Origin: an uncultured Ligilactobacillus sp.
Lineage (GTDB): Bacteria; Bacillota; Bacilli; Lactobacillales; Lactobacillaceae
Assembly (NCBI GenBank): GCA_934215475.1
Contig: CAKPZY010000005.1
Coordinates: 1 to 64,000, forward strand
Length of the DNA stretch: 64,000 nucleotides
Reading direction: 5' to 3'
Part shown: positions 35,571-43,955 of the stretch, piece after piece
How the letters are laid out: each line of letters opens with the position of its first letter
Position numbering within the stretch: position 1 is the first letter of the stretch
Position numbers and translations under genes: made by a program
The notes under the pieces: generated by a model
What the model was told of the DNA's origin: nothing
Seen by the model: only the letters and a program-made list of their open reading frames with translations
Database searches by the model: none

Positions 35571-35685
35571 TAATGGTAGACTGCGATAACTACGCTTATC
35601 AACGTATATCGTGAATATTGAACGGGCAAGTATTGATGCGATACCAATACCAACAACATTTCAGATATAGTTGAGTCTACCATTA
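35571..35685. repeat. 115-bp element with 12-bp perfect terminal inverted repeats
   Basis: TAATGGTAGACT (35571-35582) and AGTCTACCATTA (35674-35685) bound a segment with further internal pairing (AACTA with TAGTT, and a GTATATCG/CGATAC pair). Seven Ts follow on the minus strand only. No minus-strand gene ends here, so a plain terminator does not explain it. A miniature mobile element or a structured RNA is possible. Confidence 0.5.
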
Positions 35686-35940
35686 CCTAATAGAGAATTT
35701 GACAAGCTCTTGACCTCTTTTCGTGTGGTTTCTGATGAAGCAACCGTCTAATTTATGAAACATAAACTATGAGCTCTTCATTCCCTACGTTCATAGTGTA
35801 ACCGCTTTCGATTTATAAAGCAAGCATATGGCTTCTGCATTAGTACGAATTCACTGAGCAAAAATTTGGCCTGGTAAATTTTCGTATTTATCAAACAGAT
35901 CGTATCAAATTAGAATGCGCTTTGTGTTCACAAAACATGT

Positions 35941-36050
35941 TTATCCTGCACTACTTGTCCATTCTTATGCCAGATACTGGAGTATACTGCACTACTTCTT
36001 CATTCTTATGTCAGATACTCGTTTATACTAAAATATTTACTCATTCCTTG
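35941..36050. repeat. Tandem repeat, 41-bp period, same family as 12231-12335
   Basis: Full units at 35960-36000 and 36001-36041, flanked by partial ones. The core CATTCTTATGCCAGATACTG with the CACTACTT tail matches the 12231 array apart from scattered changes. The rest of 35686-36390 shows no gene that I can support, only the promoter region of the next transporter. Confidence 0.8.
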
Positions 36051-36390
36051 AACGTGGAAATCAGCATTTTCACTTAAATTTAACTAAAACAATTTACCAA
36101 TGTTTAGGCCAATCATTTCCAAATGCGTTTTCTCACAAAATCTGCGAAATTTTAACAATTAGGGGCCATTTCTATCAACAATTTCTGCCCTCCATAAACG
36201 CCTTAACAATTGATCGTGCAACCTAAAAACCATACAAAAATGTAAATTGCCTCTATAGCATCCCCTATTTATTGGTTTTCGCTAACCCATATATTAGATT
36301 TAGTTTCATGAGCTATATCACTTGCAGTTAAAAATGTGGTATTCTGGAAATGTTATTATTAAAAACAAATAAGTAAAGGAGCGACATTTG

Positions 36391-37842
36391 ATGAAAAAAA
36401 GTAAGCTTGCGGCTTTTTTCATGGTATTATTTTCAACGATCTTATTTTTAACAGTTTCTCCTAAAGTCCACGCTGACCAGACTTACACTATCGGTACCGA
36501 CGTTACATATCCACCATTTGAATTTGCTAATAAAAATAACAAATACGTCGGGATCGATATTGATTTAATGAAAGCTATCGCCAAAGAAGAGGGCTTCAAA
36601 GTTAATATCAAGGAACTGGGATTCAACGCCGCCGTTCAGTCCCTCCAATCTAATCAGATCGATGGTGTTATCGCCGGCATGTCTATCACACCAGAACGGA
36701 AACTAAAGTTTGATTTTTCAAAACCCTACTATAAAACGGGTGTTGTTATGGCAGTGGGCAAAAACAGCAAGGTCAAAAATTTCAGTGATTTGCGCGGCAA
36801 ACGGGTAGCCTTAAAAACAGGCACTGCCGCAGCGGCTTATGCGCAATCCAAACAAAAGAAATATGATTTTAAAACAGTAACTTTTGATGATTCAGATAAC
36901 ATGTACAATGATGTTGTTAACGGTAATTCTGTTGCCTGTTTTGAGGATATTCCTGTCATGCAATACGCAATCAAAACGGGTACCAAATTAAAAATCGCTA
37001 CCAAACCGGCTGAAAATGGTTACTATGGGTTTGCTGTTTTAAAGGGACATAACCAGGCACTACTGAAAAAATTCGACCATGGTTTATCTACCTTGAAGAA
37101 AAACGGCCAGTATAAAAAGATTACTGATCGCTATCTCAGCACGGATACCGTCAATTCCAAGAAGAAAAATAATGGTAATAAAGACAGCGAAAATTCATTT
37201 GCCGGCCTGATCAAGCAAAACTCATCAGTTTTGCTGAAAGGGCTTGGTCAAACACTTTACCTGACTATGGTCGGCATTATCGCTGCGACCATCTTTGGCA
37301 TCATTTTTGGGTTTTTAGGTGTGTTACCTAACAAGTTTGCCCGCGGCCTATCCACGACAGTGATCTACATTTTCCGTGGTTTGCCTTTGCTGGTCTTGGC
37401 TTTGTTTATCTATAATGGTATCCCTAGTTTGACAGGCAGCAAGATCCCCGCATTTATCGCCGGAACTGTCACGTTAATGCTCAACGAAGGTGCCTATACA
37501 GCCGCTTTTGTGAAGGGCGGGATCGAAGCGATCGATGTCGGGCAAATGGAAGCAGCACGGAGTTTAGGCTTGCCATTTGGAAAAGCAATGCGTAAGGTCA
37601 TTTTGCCTCAGGGGATCAAAGTCATGGTACCATCTTTTATCAACCAGTTTATAATCACTTTAAAAGATACATCGATTCTCTCAATTATCGGCATTCTTGA
37701 ATTAACACAGACGGGGAAAATCATCATTGCCAGAAACTTAGAAGGATTCCGCGTTTGGGCAATCGTTGCCTTAATGTATTTGATCATCATAACATTGTTG
37801 ACCTGGTTGTCTAAGTACGTAGAAAAGAAGATCAACAATTAG
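36391..37842 (+). CDS. Polar amino acid ABC transporter: binding protein fused to permease (GlnP type)
   Basis: 483 residues: signal/anchor helix (7-29); periplasmic-binding-protein fold (about 30-255) with YTIGTDVTYPPFEF, GIDIDLMKAIAKEE, GVIAGMSITPERK and DIPVMQYAIKTG; then a permease domain (about 275-480) with five spans and the EAA-loop EAARSLGLPFGKAMRKVILP. Such GlnP-like fusions import glutamine or related amino acids. The partner ATPase GlnQ is not adjacent, so it is encoded elsewhere or shared. AAAGGAG lies nine bases before ATG 36391. A strong terminator follows. Confidence 0.92.
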   Translation: MKKSKLAAFFMVLFSTILFLTVSPKVHADQTYTIGTDVTYPPFEFANKNNKYVGIDIDLMKAIAKEEGFKVNIKELGFNAAVQSLQSNQIDGVIAGMSITPERKLKFDFSKPYYKTGVVMAVGKNSKVKNFSDLRGKRVALKTGTAAAAYAQSKQKKYDFKTVTFDDSDNMYNDVVNGNSVACFEDIPVMQYAIKTGTKLKIATKPAENGYYGFAVLKGHNQALLKKFDHGLSTLKKNGQYKKITDRYLSTDTVNSKKKNNGNKDSENSFAGLIKQNSSVLLKGLGQTLYLTMVGIIAATIFGIIFGFLGVLPNKFARGLSTTVIYIFRGLPLLVLALFIYNGIPSLTGSKIPAFIAGTVTLMLNEGAYTAAFVKGGIEAIDVGQMEAARSLGLPFGKAMRKVILPQGIKVMVPSFINQFIITLKDTSILSIIGILELTQTGKIIIARNLEGFRVWAIVALMYLIIITLLTWLSKYVEKKINN

Positions 37843-37867
37843 AAGCATCACCTAAATTCGGTTTGAC

Positions 37868-37920
37868 AAAAATAACAGGTCAGCATTCCTACTTGCAAAG
37901 AATGCCAGCCTGTTATTTTT
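37868..37920. terminator. Bidirectional terminator between the ABC fusion and uspA
   Basis: AATAACAGG...CCTGTTATT enclosing GCATTC...GAATGC, with A/T runs on either side. Confidence 0.9.
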
Positions 37921-37946
37921 ATGGTGAAATACAAAAAGTCAAGGTA

Positions 37947-38408
37947 TCATTTATTTCTCGCGATCAAAACATCACATTGAGCAGCACGAGTGACGTACGA
38001 AGCAACCGAACCAGCCACCATCCGTTTCAACAAATGCATCCCCGTCTCGCCAATCACCAAAAGATCATTATGATACTCTGGTTGAAAATCATCGACGATC
38101 ACTGTCCGAGGGTTGCCAAAACGCAAATGTACAAAAACCTTGCTACGATCCAAATGTTTTTCTTCGACCAGCCATTTTTGCAGGTCCAACAAATATTTTT
38201 GATCTGCCTGTTCAATATCATAAATCGTCTGGCCCTTAATGACCACCTGTCCGCCAGCTTTATACTGCAGTGAGTTAACATCGATCACCTGCAAAACATC
38301 CAACCTGGCCTTGTTTCTTTTGGCAACAGAAACCGCCCGTTCTAAGGCAACGTTGGCTCCTTTTGAACGATCGATCGCTATCAGGACGCGCTCGTATTTA
38401 GTTATCAT
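37947..38408 (-). CDS. Universal stress protein (UspA family)
   Basis: 153 residues: YERVLIAIDRSKGANVALERA at the N-terminus, then LDVLQVIDVNSLQ, FGNPRTVIVDDF and the C-terminal ATP-binding loop LLVIGETGMHLLKRMVAGSVASYVTRAAQCDVLI in the G-2x-G-9x-G(S/T) form. It is therefore probably an ATP-binding Usp. AGGAGGTG lies about nine bases before ATG 38408. The longer frame to 38471 is not supported. Confidence 0.92.
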   Translation of the reverse strand: MITKYERVLIAIDRSKGANVALERAVSVAKRNKARLDVLQVIDVNSLQYKAGGQVVIKGQTIYDIEQADQKYLLDLQKWLVEEKHLDRSKVFVHLRFGNPRTVIVDDFQPEYHNDLLVIGETGMHLLKRMVAGSVASYVTRAAQCDVLIARNK

Positions 38409-38668
38409 GTTTACTTTCACCTCCTGCAATATAAATTTATGCGCTTTACCAGACAGCATTTTAGTGTTCACAATTATTTCAAGTTAGATTTTAACGAGTT
38501 GCATAATAAGTATTCAACTAAAACTTATCAAAGCTCTAAACAAAACTCGCTCAAATAAAATAAACTTTCTAGTAATCCGCTTTTTAAAGTGAAACTAATA
38601 TTCAGATTTAAAAATTATCCCGGCATTGGTCTCACCTTGGTTGTTTATTTGTAACGTTAAGGATCTTT

Positions 38669-39595
38669 TTATTTAGGTGAAATTTGAATCAGCATCAAAG
38701 CAATTGCAACTATCGTAACCAGAATGTTAGGCAGGTTTAAGAATGCCAGCTTGAATTCTCCGCGCCGGGGTCTATGAGCTTGGCACCAATCCTTGATCAG
38801 CTGACGTTTTTGAACAAGGACAATAATAGCTATGATCGCCCCGACCAGAAATAAGACATCAGTCACGACTTCACTACTATTTGTGGGCAATAGATCAATA
38901 AGTTTACTAAGACCATCCCCTAGCACTGTATTATTGAATGCATGCAGAAGCATAGACCATTTTAAACCATATTCGACCGCCACAAAGCCTAAGACAATCC
39001 CCATCAAAAAAGCAAAGGGCGTCTGCATAAGGTTTAGGTGATATAAGCCAAACAGAAAGGATGAAAACAAGATGGCCGCATTAGTCCCGTATGGCAGTAT
39101 GCTCCTTAATACAAATCCGCGAAACATCAGCTCTTCAACGACAGGTGCCAACAAACCAGAGTAAAGAAACATTGACCACGTCTGACTGCCTCCGCTTGCA
39201 ACTTTCAATTGATCCATAGCACTGTATCCAAAGAGGTTAAGCAGCCATTCCATTCCATTTGCATACAGCGTAAACAAGAACTGGGAGAAAAATATTAAGC
39301 ACACTAACGACCCAAACATCCGCCAAGTCATCTTTGCCGGGCCGATTTTAAAAAATGTTCGCCTTAATTTTGGAGAAGTCGCAATAAAAACAATAAACAG
39401 CCCACAAACCACTCCGGGAAAATACGGATAACCGATCTGTTCTATCCGCTCTCCGTGCATCAAGTCATGATCATAAACACCGGCGATAATAAATGCAATT
39501 AAAGTGACGACTTGGAAAACTAAAACATAAGCTACAGACACTAGTAACACTTTCATGACTGTGTGTTTATAGTTTTTTTGTTCAAAAGCACCCAT
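38669..39595 (-). CDS. CPBP family intramembrane glutamic endopeptidase (Abi/CAAX)
   Basis: 308 residues with eight membrane segments. The three CPBP motifs are in order: EELMFRGFVLRSIL (EExxxR), FLFGLYHLN (FxxxH) and HAFNN. In lactobacilli such proteins are linked to bacteriocin self-immunity or protein maturation, but no bacteriocin gene is visible here, so the substrate is open. The ribosome-binding site is weak; ATG 39595 and GTG 39604 are both possible starts. Confidence 0.88.
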   Translation of the reverse strand: MGAFEQKNYKHTVMKVLLVSVAYVLVFQVVTLIAFIIAGVYDHDLMHGERIEQIGYPYFPGVVCGLFIVFIATSPKLRRTFFKIGPAKMTWRMFGSLVCLIFFSQFLFTLYANGMEWLLNLFGYSAMDQLKVASGGSQTWSMFLYSGLLAPVVEELMFRGFVLRSILPYGTNAAILFSSFLFGLYHLNLMQTPFAFLMGIVLGFVAVEYGLKWSMLLHAFNNTVLGDGLSKLIDLLPTNSSEVVTDVLFLVGAIIAIIVLVQKRQLIKDWCQAHRPRRGEFKLAFLNLPNILVTIVAIALMLIQISPK

Positions 39596-39717
39596 AAATT
39601 GCACTCAACCACTTCTTTCAAACTTTGATATTTGCTTACTATACTAGCACAGGCAAAATTATCGCAAAAGTAACCGGCTTAAATGTTGAGTCAATTAGAG
39701 TAGGGAAAACGTGCCAA

Positions 39718-39754
39718 CAAAAAAGACGATCGGCCTGCAACACCCCTGATCGTC
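39718..39754 (-). terminator. Terminator of the deoxynucleoside kinase gene
   Basis: GACGATC...GATCGTC stem with six or more Ts on the minus strand, just after the stop at 39783. Confidence 0.8.
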
Positions 39755-39782
39755 CTTCACTATCTTTTTCCTGTCAGCTGGA

Positions 39783-40526
39783 TCATTTAGCCTTGATCCA
39801 CTCGCCGTGACGTGAACGCAATTTATTCAAATCATCATCATCTAAGTTACCTAACTGATGCAGTCTGTCTTCGATCATATCAAAAACACTGATGCGATCC
39901 CTCATATTGTCCACAAAATCATACTGGTCCCCATCGATCACTAATAATGGTGAATCAGCATACTCTTGCATCCAAACGTCGTAGCAATCCAACAGGCGAT
40001 GATAATAACTGACAAGCGAAGGATCCTTTTCGACCAATTCATAATCACGGCCACGTTTTTCGATCCTTTTGAGCATCGTCTCATACGAAACTTTAATAGT
40101 TATCATTAAATCAGGTGATTTTTTGTGAGCAGCAAATGGTAATTCCTCCATCATGTTATCTAACAAGCTCTTATAAATGTCATATTCGACCTTGGTGGCA
40201 TTGCCCATCTCGGTGTTGATCTTCATAAAGATCTCATCTTCATAGATGGAGCGATCTAAGATATTATTATCTTCCGTCATGGCTGCTTTTATCATCGAAA
40301 AACGACGGTTTAAAAAGAACGTCTGCAGCAAATAAGCATATGGATTAGTAGCCTCTTTGTCGCCAGCCGCACGTTTTTGCGCTGCGATCTCATTTCCTTT
40401 ATAAAAGATTGGCAAGACAGGATTATCCTGTACTGGCTCATAATATGCTTTTGTTCCGAGTTCTTTAGAAAGGATCTCAGTTAAACTAGACTTCCCCGAC
40501 CCGATAATTCCAGATAATGTAATCAA
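39783..40526 (-). CDS. Deoxynucleoside kinase (deoxyadenosine/deoxyguanosine kinase family)
   Basis: 247 residues, longer than the usual ~215-225. P-loop GIIGSGKSSL near the start, NILDRSIYEDEIF (DRS motif), and the LID-region arginines in KRIEKRGRDYE. It phosphorylates deoxynucleosides for DNA precursor salvage, as in Lactobacillus acidophilus. The start TTG lines up with the family N-terminus (M-I-x-LSG), but the nearest ribosome-binding site, AAAGGA, is about thirteen bases away. A 17-codon ORF with its own site ends over this start as TTGA, so coupling may help initiation. It has its own terminator. Confidence 0.9.
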   Translation of the reverse strand: MITLSGIIGSGKSSLTEILSKELGTKAYYEPVQDNPVLPIFYKGNEIAAQKRAAGDKEATNPYAYLLQTFFLNRRFSMIKAAMTEDNNILDRSIYEDEIFMKINTEMGNATKVEYDIYKSLLDNMMEELPFAAHKKSPDLMITIKVSYETMLKRIEKRGRDYELVEKDPSLVSYYHRLLDCYDVWMQEYADSPLLVIDGDQYDFVDNMRDRISVFDMIEDRLHQLGNLDDDDLNKLRSRHGEWIKAK

Positions 40527-40576
40527 AATGATTGAAGCATCCTTTCCCTTTGTGAAAAAGGCAAGTACAAAACCAT
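40523..40576 (-). CDS. 17-residue upstream ORF overlapping the kinase start
   Basis: ATG 40576 preceded by AGAGG, stop TGA at 40525-40523 overlapping the TTG start of the kinase. Its start lies in a small hairpin AAAGGCA...TGCCTTT followed by Ts. The peptide is MVLYLPFSQRERMLQSF. Real translation is uncertain. Confidence 0.3.
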   Translation of the reverse strand: MVLYLPFSQRERMLQSF

Positions 40577-40745
40577 GCCTTTAGCCTCTTTTATCTCCTT
40601 AACAATAATACTAGATTTTTAGAAGAAAATAAAGAGCAAGAGCCACAATTTATGGTGCTGATAAATTGGGGATACACTACATATGTGACAAAATAGGCTT
40701 TTTGGCAGTCTGTTGAACATTAATCATCTTGGCTTGCCTAACCGC

Positions 40746-42140
40746 TTACCTTCTTCTTTTAATAAGTGAATGTGCGCCGAGAACAGACAATAAACTGACC
40801 AATGCTAAAACAAATATGATCAAGTAAGCATACCTGGAACCCTGAGCTGCCAAATTAGCCAGTGAATCATTTTTTTGTAATTCAGTAGCAGAAATCACAG
40901 CAGACAAAACACTGGTCCCAAATGAACCAGCATACTGCTGAAATGTATTGAACAGTGAATTAATATCAGCTTTTTGCTGCACAGGGACTTGGGTACTTGC
41001 ATCAGACATGGAGTTGCTAAAGCCAAAATTAAAACCTCCACGCAATAACAAGTAGACTAGTGTTGTGCTTCCTACTGTCAAAACGGGTGAAAAACTGAAA
41101 AACAACCCTGCCCCCACTAACATAGCAACACTGGAGACCATCAACGGCAAAAACGCACCATACTTATCAAATAAATGTCCGGCAAAAGGCGCAGCTGCAG
41201 CCCCCAACAAAGCTCCCGGCAGCAAAATCAGTCCAGCAACAAATGAGTTCGTCTGCAGGTATTGTTCGGCAAAGATCGGGATCACAAAAGAAATGCCAAT
41301 ATTGATAAATTGAAGAACAAAAAAGTTTAACCAACGCAAACTTACTAAGGGATGCAGCAATAATTTAAAATTCAAGATCCTTCTCTTGGAAAATGACAGA
41401 TGAAGCGATAGCAAAACAATGGCCAAGATAAAGACTCCTAAGCCCCAGAAAAAACGGTGATCTGTGAACCCGTAATTACCGCCGTTTGCGAAAGTTACAC
41501 TAAGGCTGGCAAATGTTAAGCCCAGTAAAATAACGCCGATCCAATCAAATTTTTCATTTGTTCCCGCGGCTTTTAAGCGAATATTTTTCAGACCCAGCCA
41601 GCCGTCCAGCAGCAAAATAGGGATCACGACGACAAAGATCAGCCTCCACGACCAAAAAGAAGACAATGTCCCGCCATAAGTCGGCCCGAGAGCCGGCGCC
41701 AGTGAAATTATCATCCCAGCTAACCCCATATAAACTCCCAACTTGCTGCGGGGGACAAGAGAGAGCACGATATGAAACATCAAGGGAGTCGAAATACCAG
41801 TTGACACAGCTTGAAACAATCGCCCGACAATCAGTACTCCAAACGACTGTGCAACCACGCATAAGACGGCACCAACCAGACTAAAGATTATTGCAGTTAA
41901 AAATAATGACCGAGTATTAAATCTCTTTGTTAGAAATCCGGTTGTACTCATTACAACTGTTACCATTAACAAATAACCGGAAGTGACCCACTGCATCGTT
42001 CCCAAAGACACAGAAAACTGTTGGATCAACAGAGGAAAAGTAACATTTAGGGAAGTCTCTACCAAGATCCCTAAAAAAGAGAGTATGGCCGCTGCAGCGA
42101 TCGAAGCCTTCGTTTGTCGCGTGACATTTTGTTCACCCAT
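40746..42140 (-). CDS. Drug:H+ antiporter, MFS DHA2 (EmrB/QacA-like)
   Basis: 464 residues with about fourteen membrane segments. Family marks are LSFLGILVETSLNVTFPLL in helix 1, WVTSGYLLMVTVVMSTTGFL (motif D1/A), GRLFQAVSTGISTPLMFHIVLS and GPTYGGTLSSFWSWRLIF (motif C, GPxxGG). It should expel toxic compounds or dyes. It is divergent from a MarR regulator, with a perfect 20-bp palindrome between them at 42186-42205, a typical repressed efflux pair. The ATG at 42152 sits directly against AAAGAGG, so ATG 42140 is preferred. Confidence 0.9.
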   Translation of the reverse strand: MGEQNVTRQTKASIAAAAILSFLGILVETSLNVTFPLLIQQFSVSLGTMQWVTSGYLLMVTVVMSTTGFLTKRFNTRSLFLTAIIFSLVGAVLCVVAQSFGVLIVGRLFQAVSTGISTPLMFHIVLSLVPRSKLGVYMGLAGMIISLAPALGPTYGGTLSSFWSWRLIFVVVIPILLLDGWLGLKNIRLKAAGTNEKFDWIGVILLGLTFASLSVTFANGGNYGFTDHRFFWGLGVFILAIVLLSLHLSFSKRRILNFKLLLHPLVSLRWLNFFVLQFINIGISFVIPIFAEQYLQTNSFVAGLILLPGALLGAAAAPFAGHLFDKYGAFLPLMVSSVAMLVGAGLFFSFSPVLTVGSTTLVYLLLRGGFNFGFSNSMSDASTQVPVQQKADINSLFNTFQQYAGSFGTSVLSAVISATELQKNDSLANLAAQGSRYAYLIIFVLALVSLLSVLGAHSLIKRRR

Positions 42141-42185
42141 ATTAATTGACATCCTCTCTTTGCATCGTTATTATATAATTGAATG

Positions 42186-42205
42186 TTAGTTTCCATGGAA
42201 ACTAA
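42186..42205. promoter_or_regulatory. 20-bp perfect palindrome, likely MarR operator
   Basis: TTAGTTTCCATGGAAACTAA lies between the divergent efflux and MarR genes, over the -35 side of the efflux promoter (TATAAT within ATTATATAATAACG on the minus strand). Confidence 0.7.
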
Positions 42206-42310
42206 TTAGCAAGATAAGCATACAACTTTAACATCAGAAAACCAAACATTTGCTCTTTCAATAAATAGAAACACAATATTTATCTAGTTGGACCGGAAGG
42301 AGGAAGCAGT

Positions 42311-42796
42311 TTGAGTATACACCAAGATATTTTACACAGCTGCCAACAATTATTGGCTTTAAACACCCTCCAAAGCAAAGAGAAAAAATGGATGCTATCT
42401 CAAAATGAGAATACCGCTCACTTAAATATCGCTCATTTTCATATTTTGTCATATTTGCTCAAACACCCTTCTGCTACCGCTAAACAGGTCAGCAATCGCT
42501 TGGATATTTTACCAGGAACATTATCAAAATGGATGACACAACTGCAAAGACGCGGGTTGATCCTGACCACTGCTGACCCCAAAGATAGTCGCAGCAAACA
42601 CTATTCACTATCACCCTTAGGTACCCAATTAGCTGCTTTGTATGATGCAATGAATCAACAAAAAAACGCTCAATTGAAAAGAATTTTAGAAGAATTCGAC
42701 CCGGAACAGTTGCAAACGATTGCTAAATTTTTAAGCTTAGTTGGTGCGGTCGAAGGAAATATGACTTATCATCGAGTCAAGGAAACTCAAACATGA
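42311..42796 (+). CDS. MarR-family transcriptional regulator
   Basis: 161 residues with a winged helix at about 40-110: HFHILSYLLKHPSATAKQVS, NRLDILPGTLSKWMTQLQRRG as recognition helix, and TADPKDSRSKHYSLSPLG as the wing. Flanking helices give the MarR dimer. The start is TTG, with GGAAGGAGG seven bases upstream. It is divergent from the DHA2 efflux gene and likely represses it and itself through the palindrome at 42186-42205. Confidence 0.9.
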   Translation: MSIHQDILHSCQQLLALNTLQSKEKKWMLSQNENTAHLNIAHFHILSYLLKHPSATAKQVSNRLDILPGTLSKWMTQLQRRGLILTTADPKDSRSKHYSLSPLGTQLAALYDAMNQQKNAQLKRILEEFDPEQLQTIAKFLSLVGAVEGNMTYHRVKETQT

Positions 42797-42939
42797 TCAG
42801 TTGGGGCTCTTTCATTGTGTTATGTGCCCTCAGCATATAAATTAAGATAGTTGCGGCTCTTGGTTGAGCTCGTCCCACAAGTCACAAATCGATTTCGCGC
42901 TCCATACTTTATTTTGTCATTAAAAAGGAGGCTTCTTTT

Positions 42940-43791
42940 ATGTCAATTCCTACGATCAGACTTAGAAATGGACTTGCTGTTCCTGCTATCGGGTTTGGCA
43001 CGGCTGGTCTTCACGGGCCTGCCGGTATCGAAGCAATCGTCAGTGCTATCAATAGCGGTTATCGCTTGATCGATACAGCCTATAATTATGAAAATGAGGG
43101 TGTTGTTGGACAAGCTGTCCAGCGTTCAGACACTCCTCGTTCAAAGCTGCTGATTTCTTCCAAACTACCCGGACGTCATCACAAATATCAGGAGGCAATC
43201 AACGCTATTCAGGAGTCCTTGTATCGTGCCAATCTAGATTATTATGATGTCTACCTCATCCATTGGCCCAATCCCAAACGTGGTGAATATGTCGAAGCTT
43301 GGCAGGCTCTCTTGGATGCTAAACGCTTTGGCTTGATCCGTGCAGTTGGCGTGTCTAACTTTTTACCGGAACATTTGAATAAATTACAAGAAGAAACTGG
43401 TGAAATGCCCGAATTGGATCAGGTCGAACTTCATCCGCTTTTCAGCCAGCCTGAACAGAGAAAATTTGACGAAGAAAACAGTATTGTCACCGAAGCATGG
43501 AGTCCATTAGGCGGGAAGAGCAGTAAATTAAGTCAACCGATCCGTCAGTTGCCGGCAATCCAACAGCTCGCTAAAAAATATGCTAAAAATGGTGGCCAAA
43601 TAATTTTACGCTGGGAATATCAGTTAGGGGTTTTGCCTCTGCCTTTATCACATAACCCGCAAAGGCAAGCCCAAAACCTGGATATCTTTGATTTTTCCCT
43701 TTCCGATGCAGAAATGCGGGAGATCAATGACTTAGATCAAGAAGATGCTCGGGTTTCTGCGCAAGACCCGCGGACACATGAAGAGCTCTAA
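42940..43791 (+). CDS. Aldo/keto reductase (AKR5-like)
   Basis: 283 residues, a single barrel with the catalytic tetrad: Asp in RLIDTAYNYENEG (with Tyr), Lys in LLISSKLPGRHH, and His in YLIHWPNP. Also AVGVSNFLPEHL and the NADPH-binding C-terminal LPLSHNPQRQAQNL, which deviates from the usual LPxSxxxxR only slightly. It reduces aldehydes or ketones, possibly 2,5-diketogluconate-like or methylglyoxal. AAAGGAGG precedes the ATG by about eight bases. It may be read from the MarR side, but the gap of 143 bases leaves room for its own promoter. Confidence 0.92.
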   Translation: MSIPTIRLRNGLAVPAIGFGTAGLHGPAGIEAIVSAINSGYRLIDTAYNYENEGVVGQAVQRSDTPRSKLLISSKLPGRHHKYQEAINAIQESLYRANLDYYDVYLIHWPNPKRGEYVEAWQALLDAKRFGLIRAVGVSNFLPEHLNKLQEETGEMPELDQVELHPLFSQPEQRKFDEENSIVTEAWSPLGGKSSKLSQPIRQLPAIQQLAKKYAKNGGQIILRWEYQLGVLPLPLSHNPQRQAQNLDIFDFSLSDAEMREINDLDQEDARVSAQDPRTHEEL

Positions 43792-43865
43792 AAGAAAAAT
43801 TTCTTCATTTTTATAAATTTAGAAGTTCCTTTTGCAAAGTAGTTCCTATTTGAATTGTTTTGCTA

Positions 43866-43923
43866 ACAAAAGAAGCCGAGGACAGTAAAACTGACGAGCT
43901 GTCCACGGCTTCTTTAGTTTTTT
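43866..43923. terminator. Bidirectional terminator between the reductase and MetE-like genes
   Basis: AAAGAAGCCG...CGGCTTCTTT enclosing GGACAG...CTGTCC, T-rich on both outer sides. Confidence 0.9.
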
Positions 43924-43955
43924 AACTTAACACTTCTCTACGGTTGTTAAGTCTG

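Noticed and set aside
38669-39595. Bacteriocin immunity role for the CPBP protease
   Set aside because: No bacteriocin precursor, histidine kinase or ABC exporter adjoins it, so only the family was assigned.
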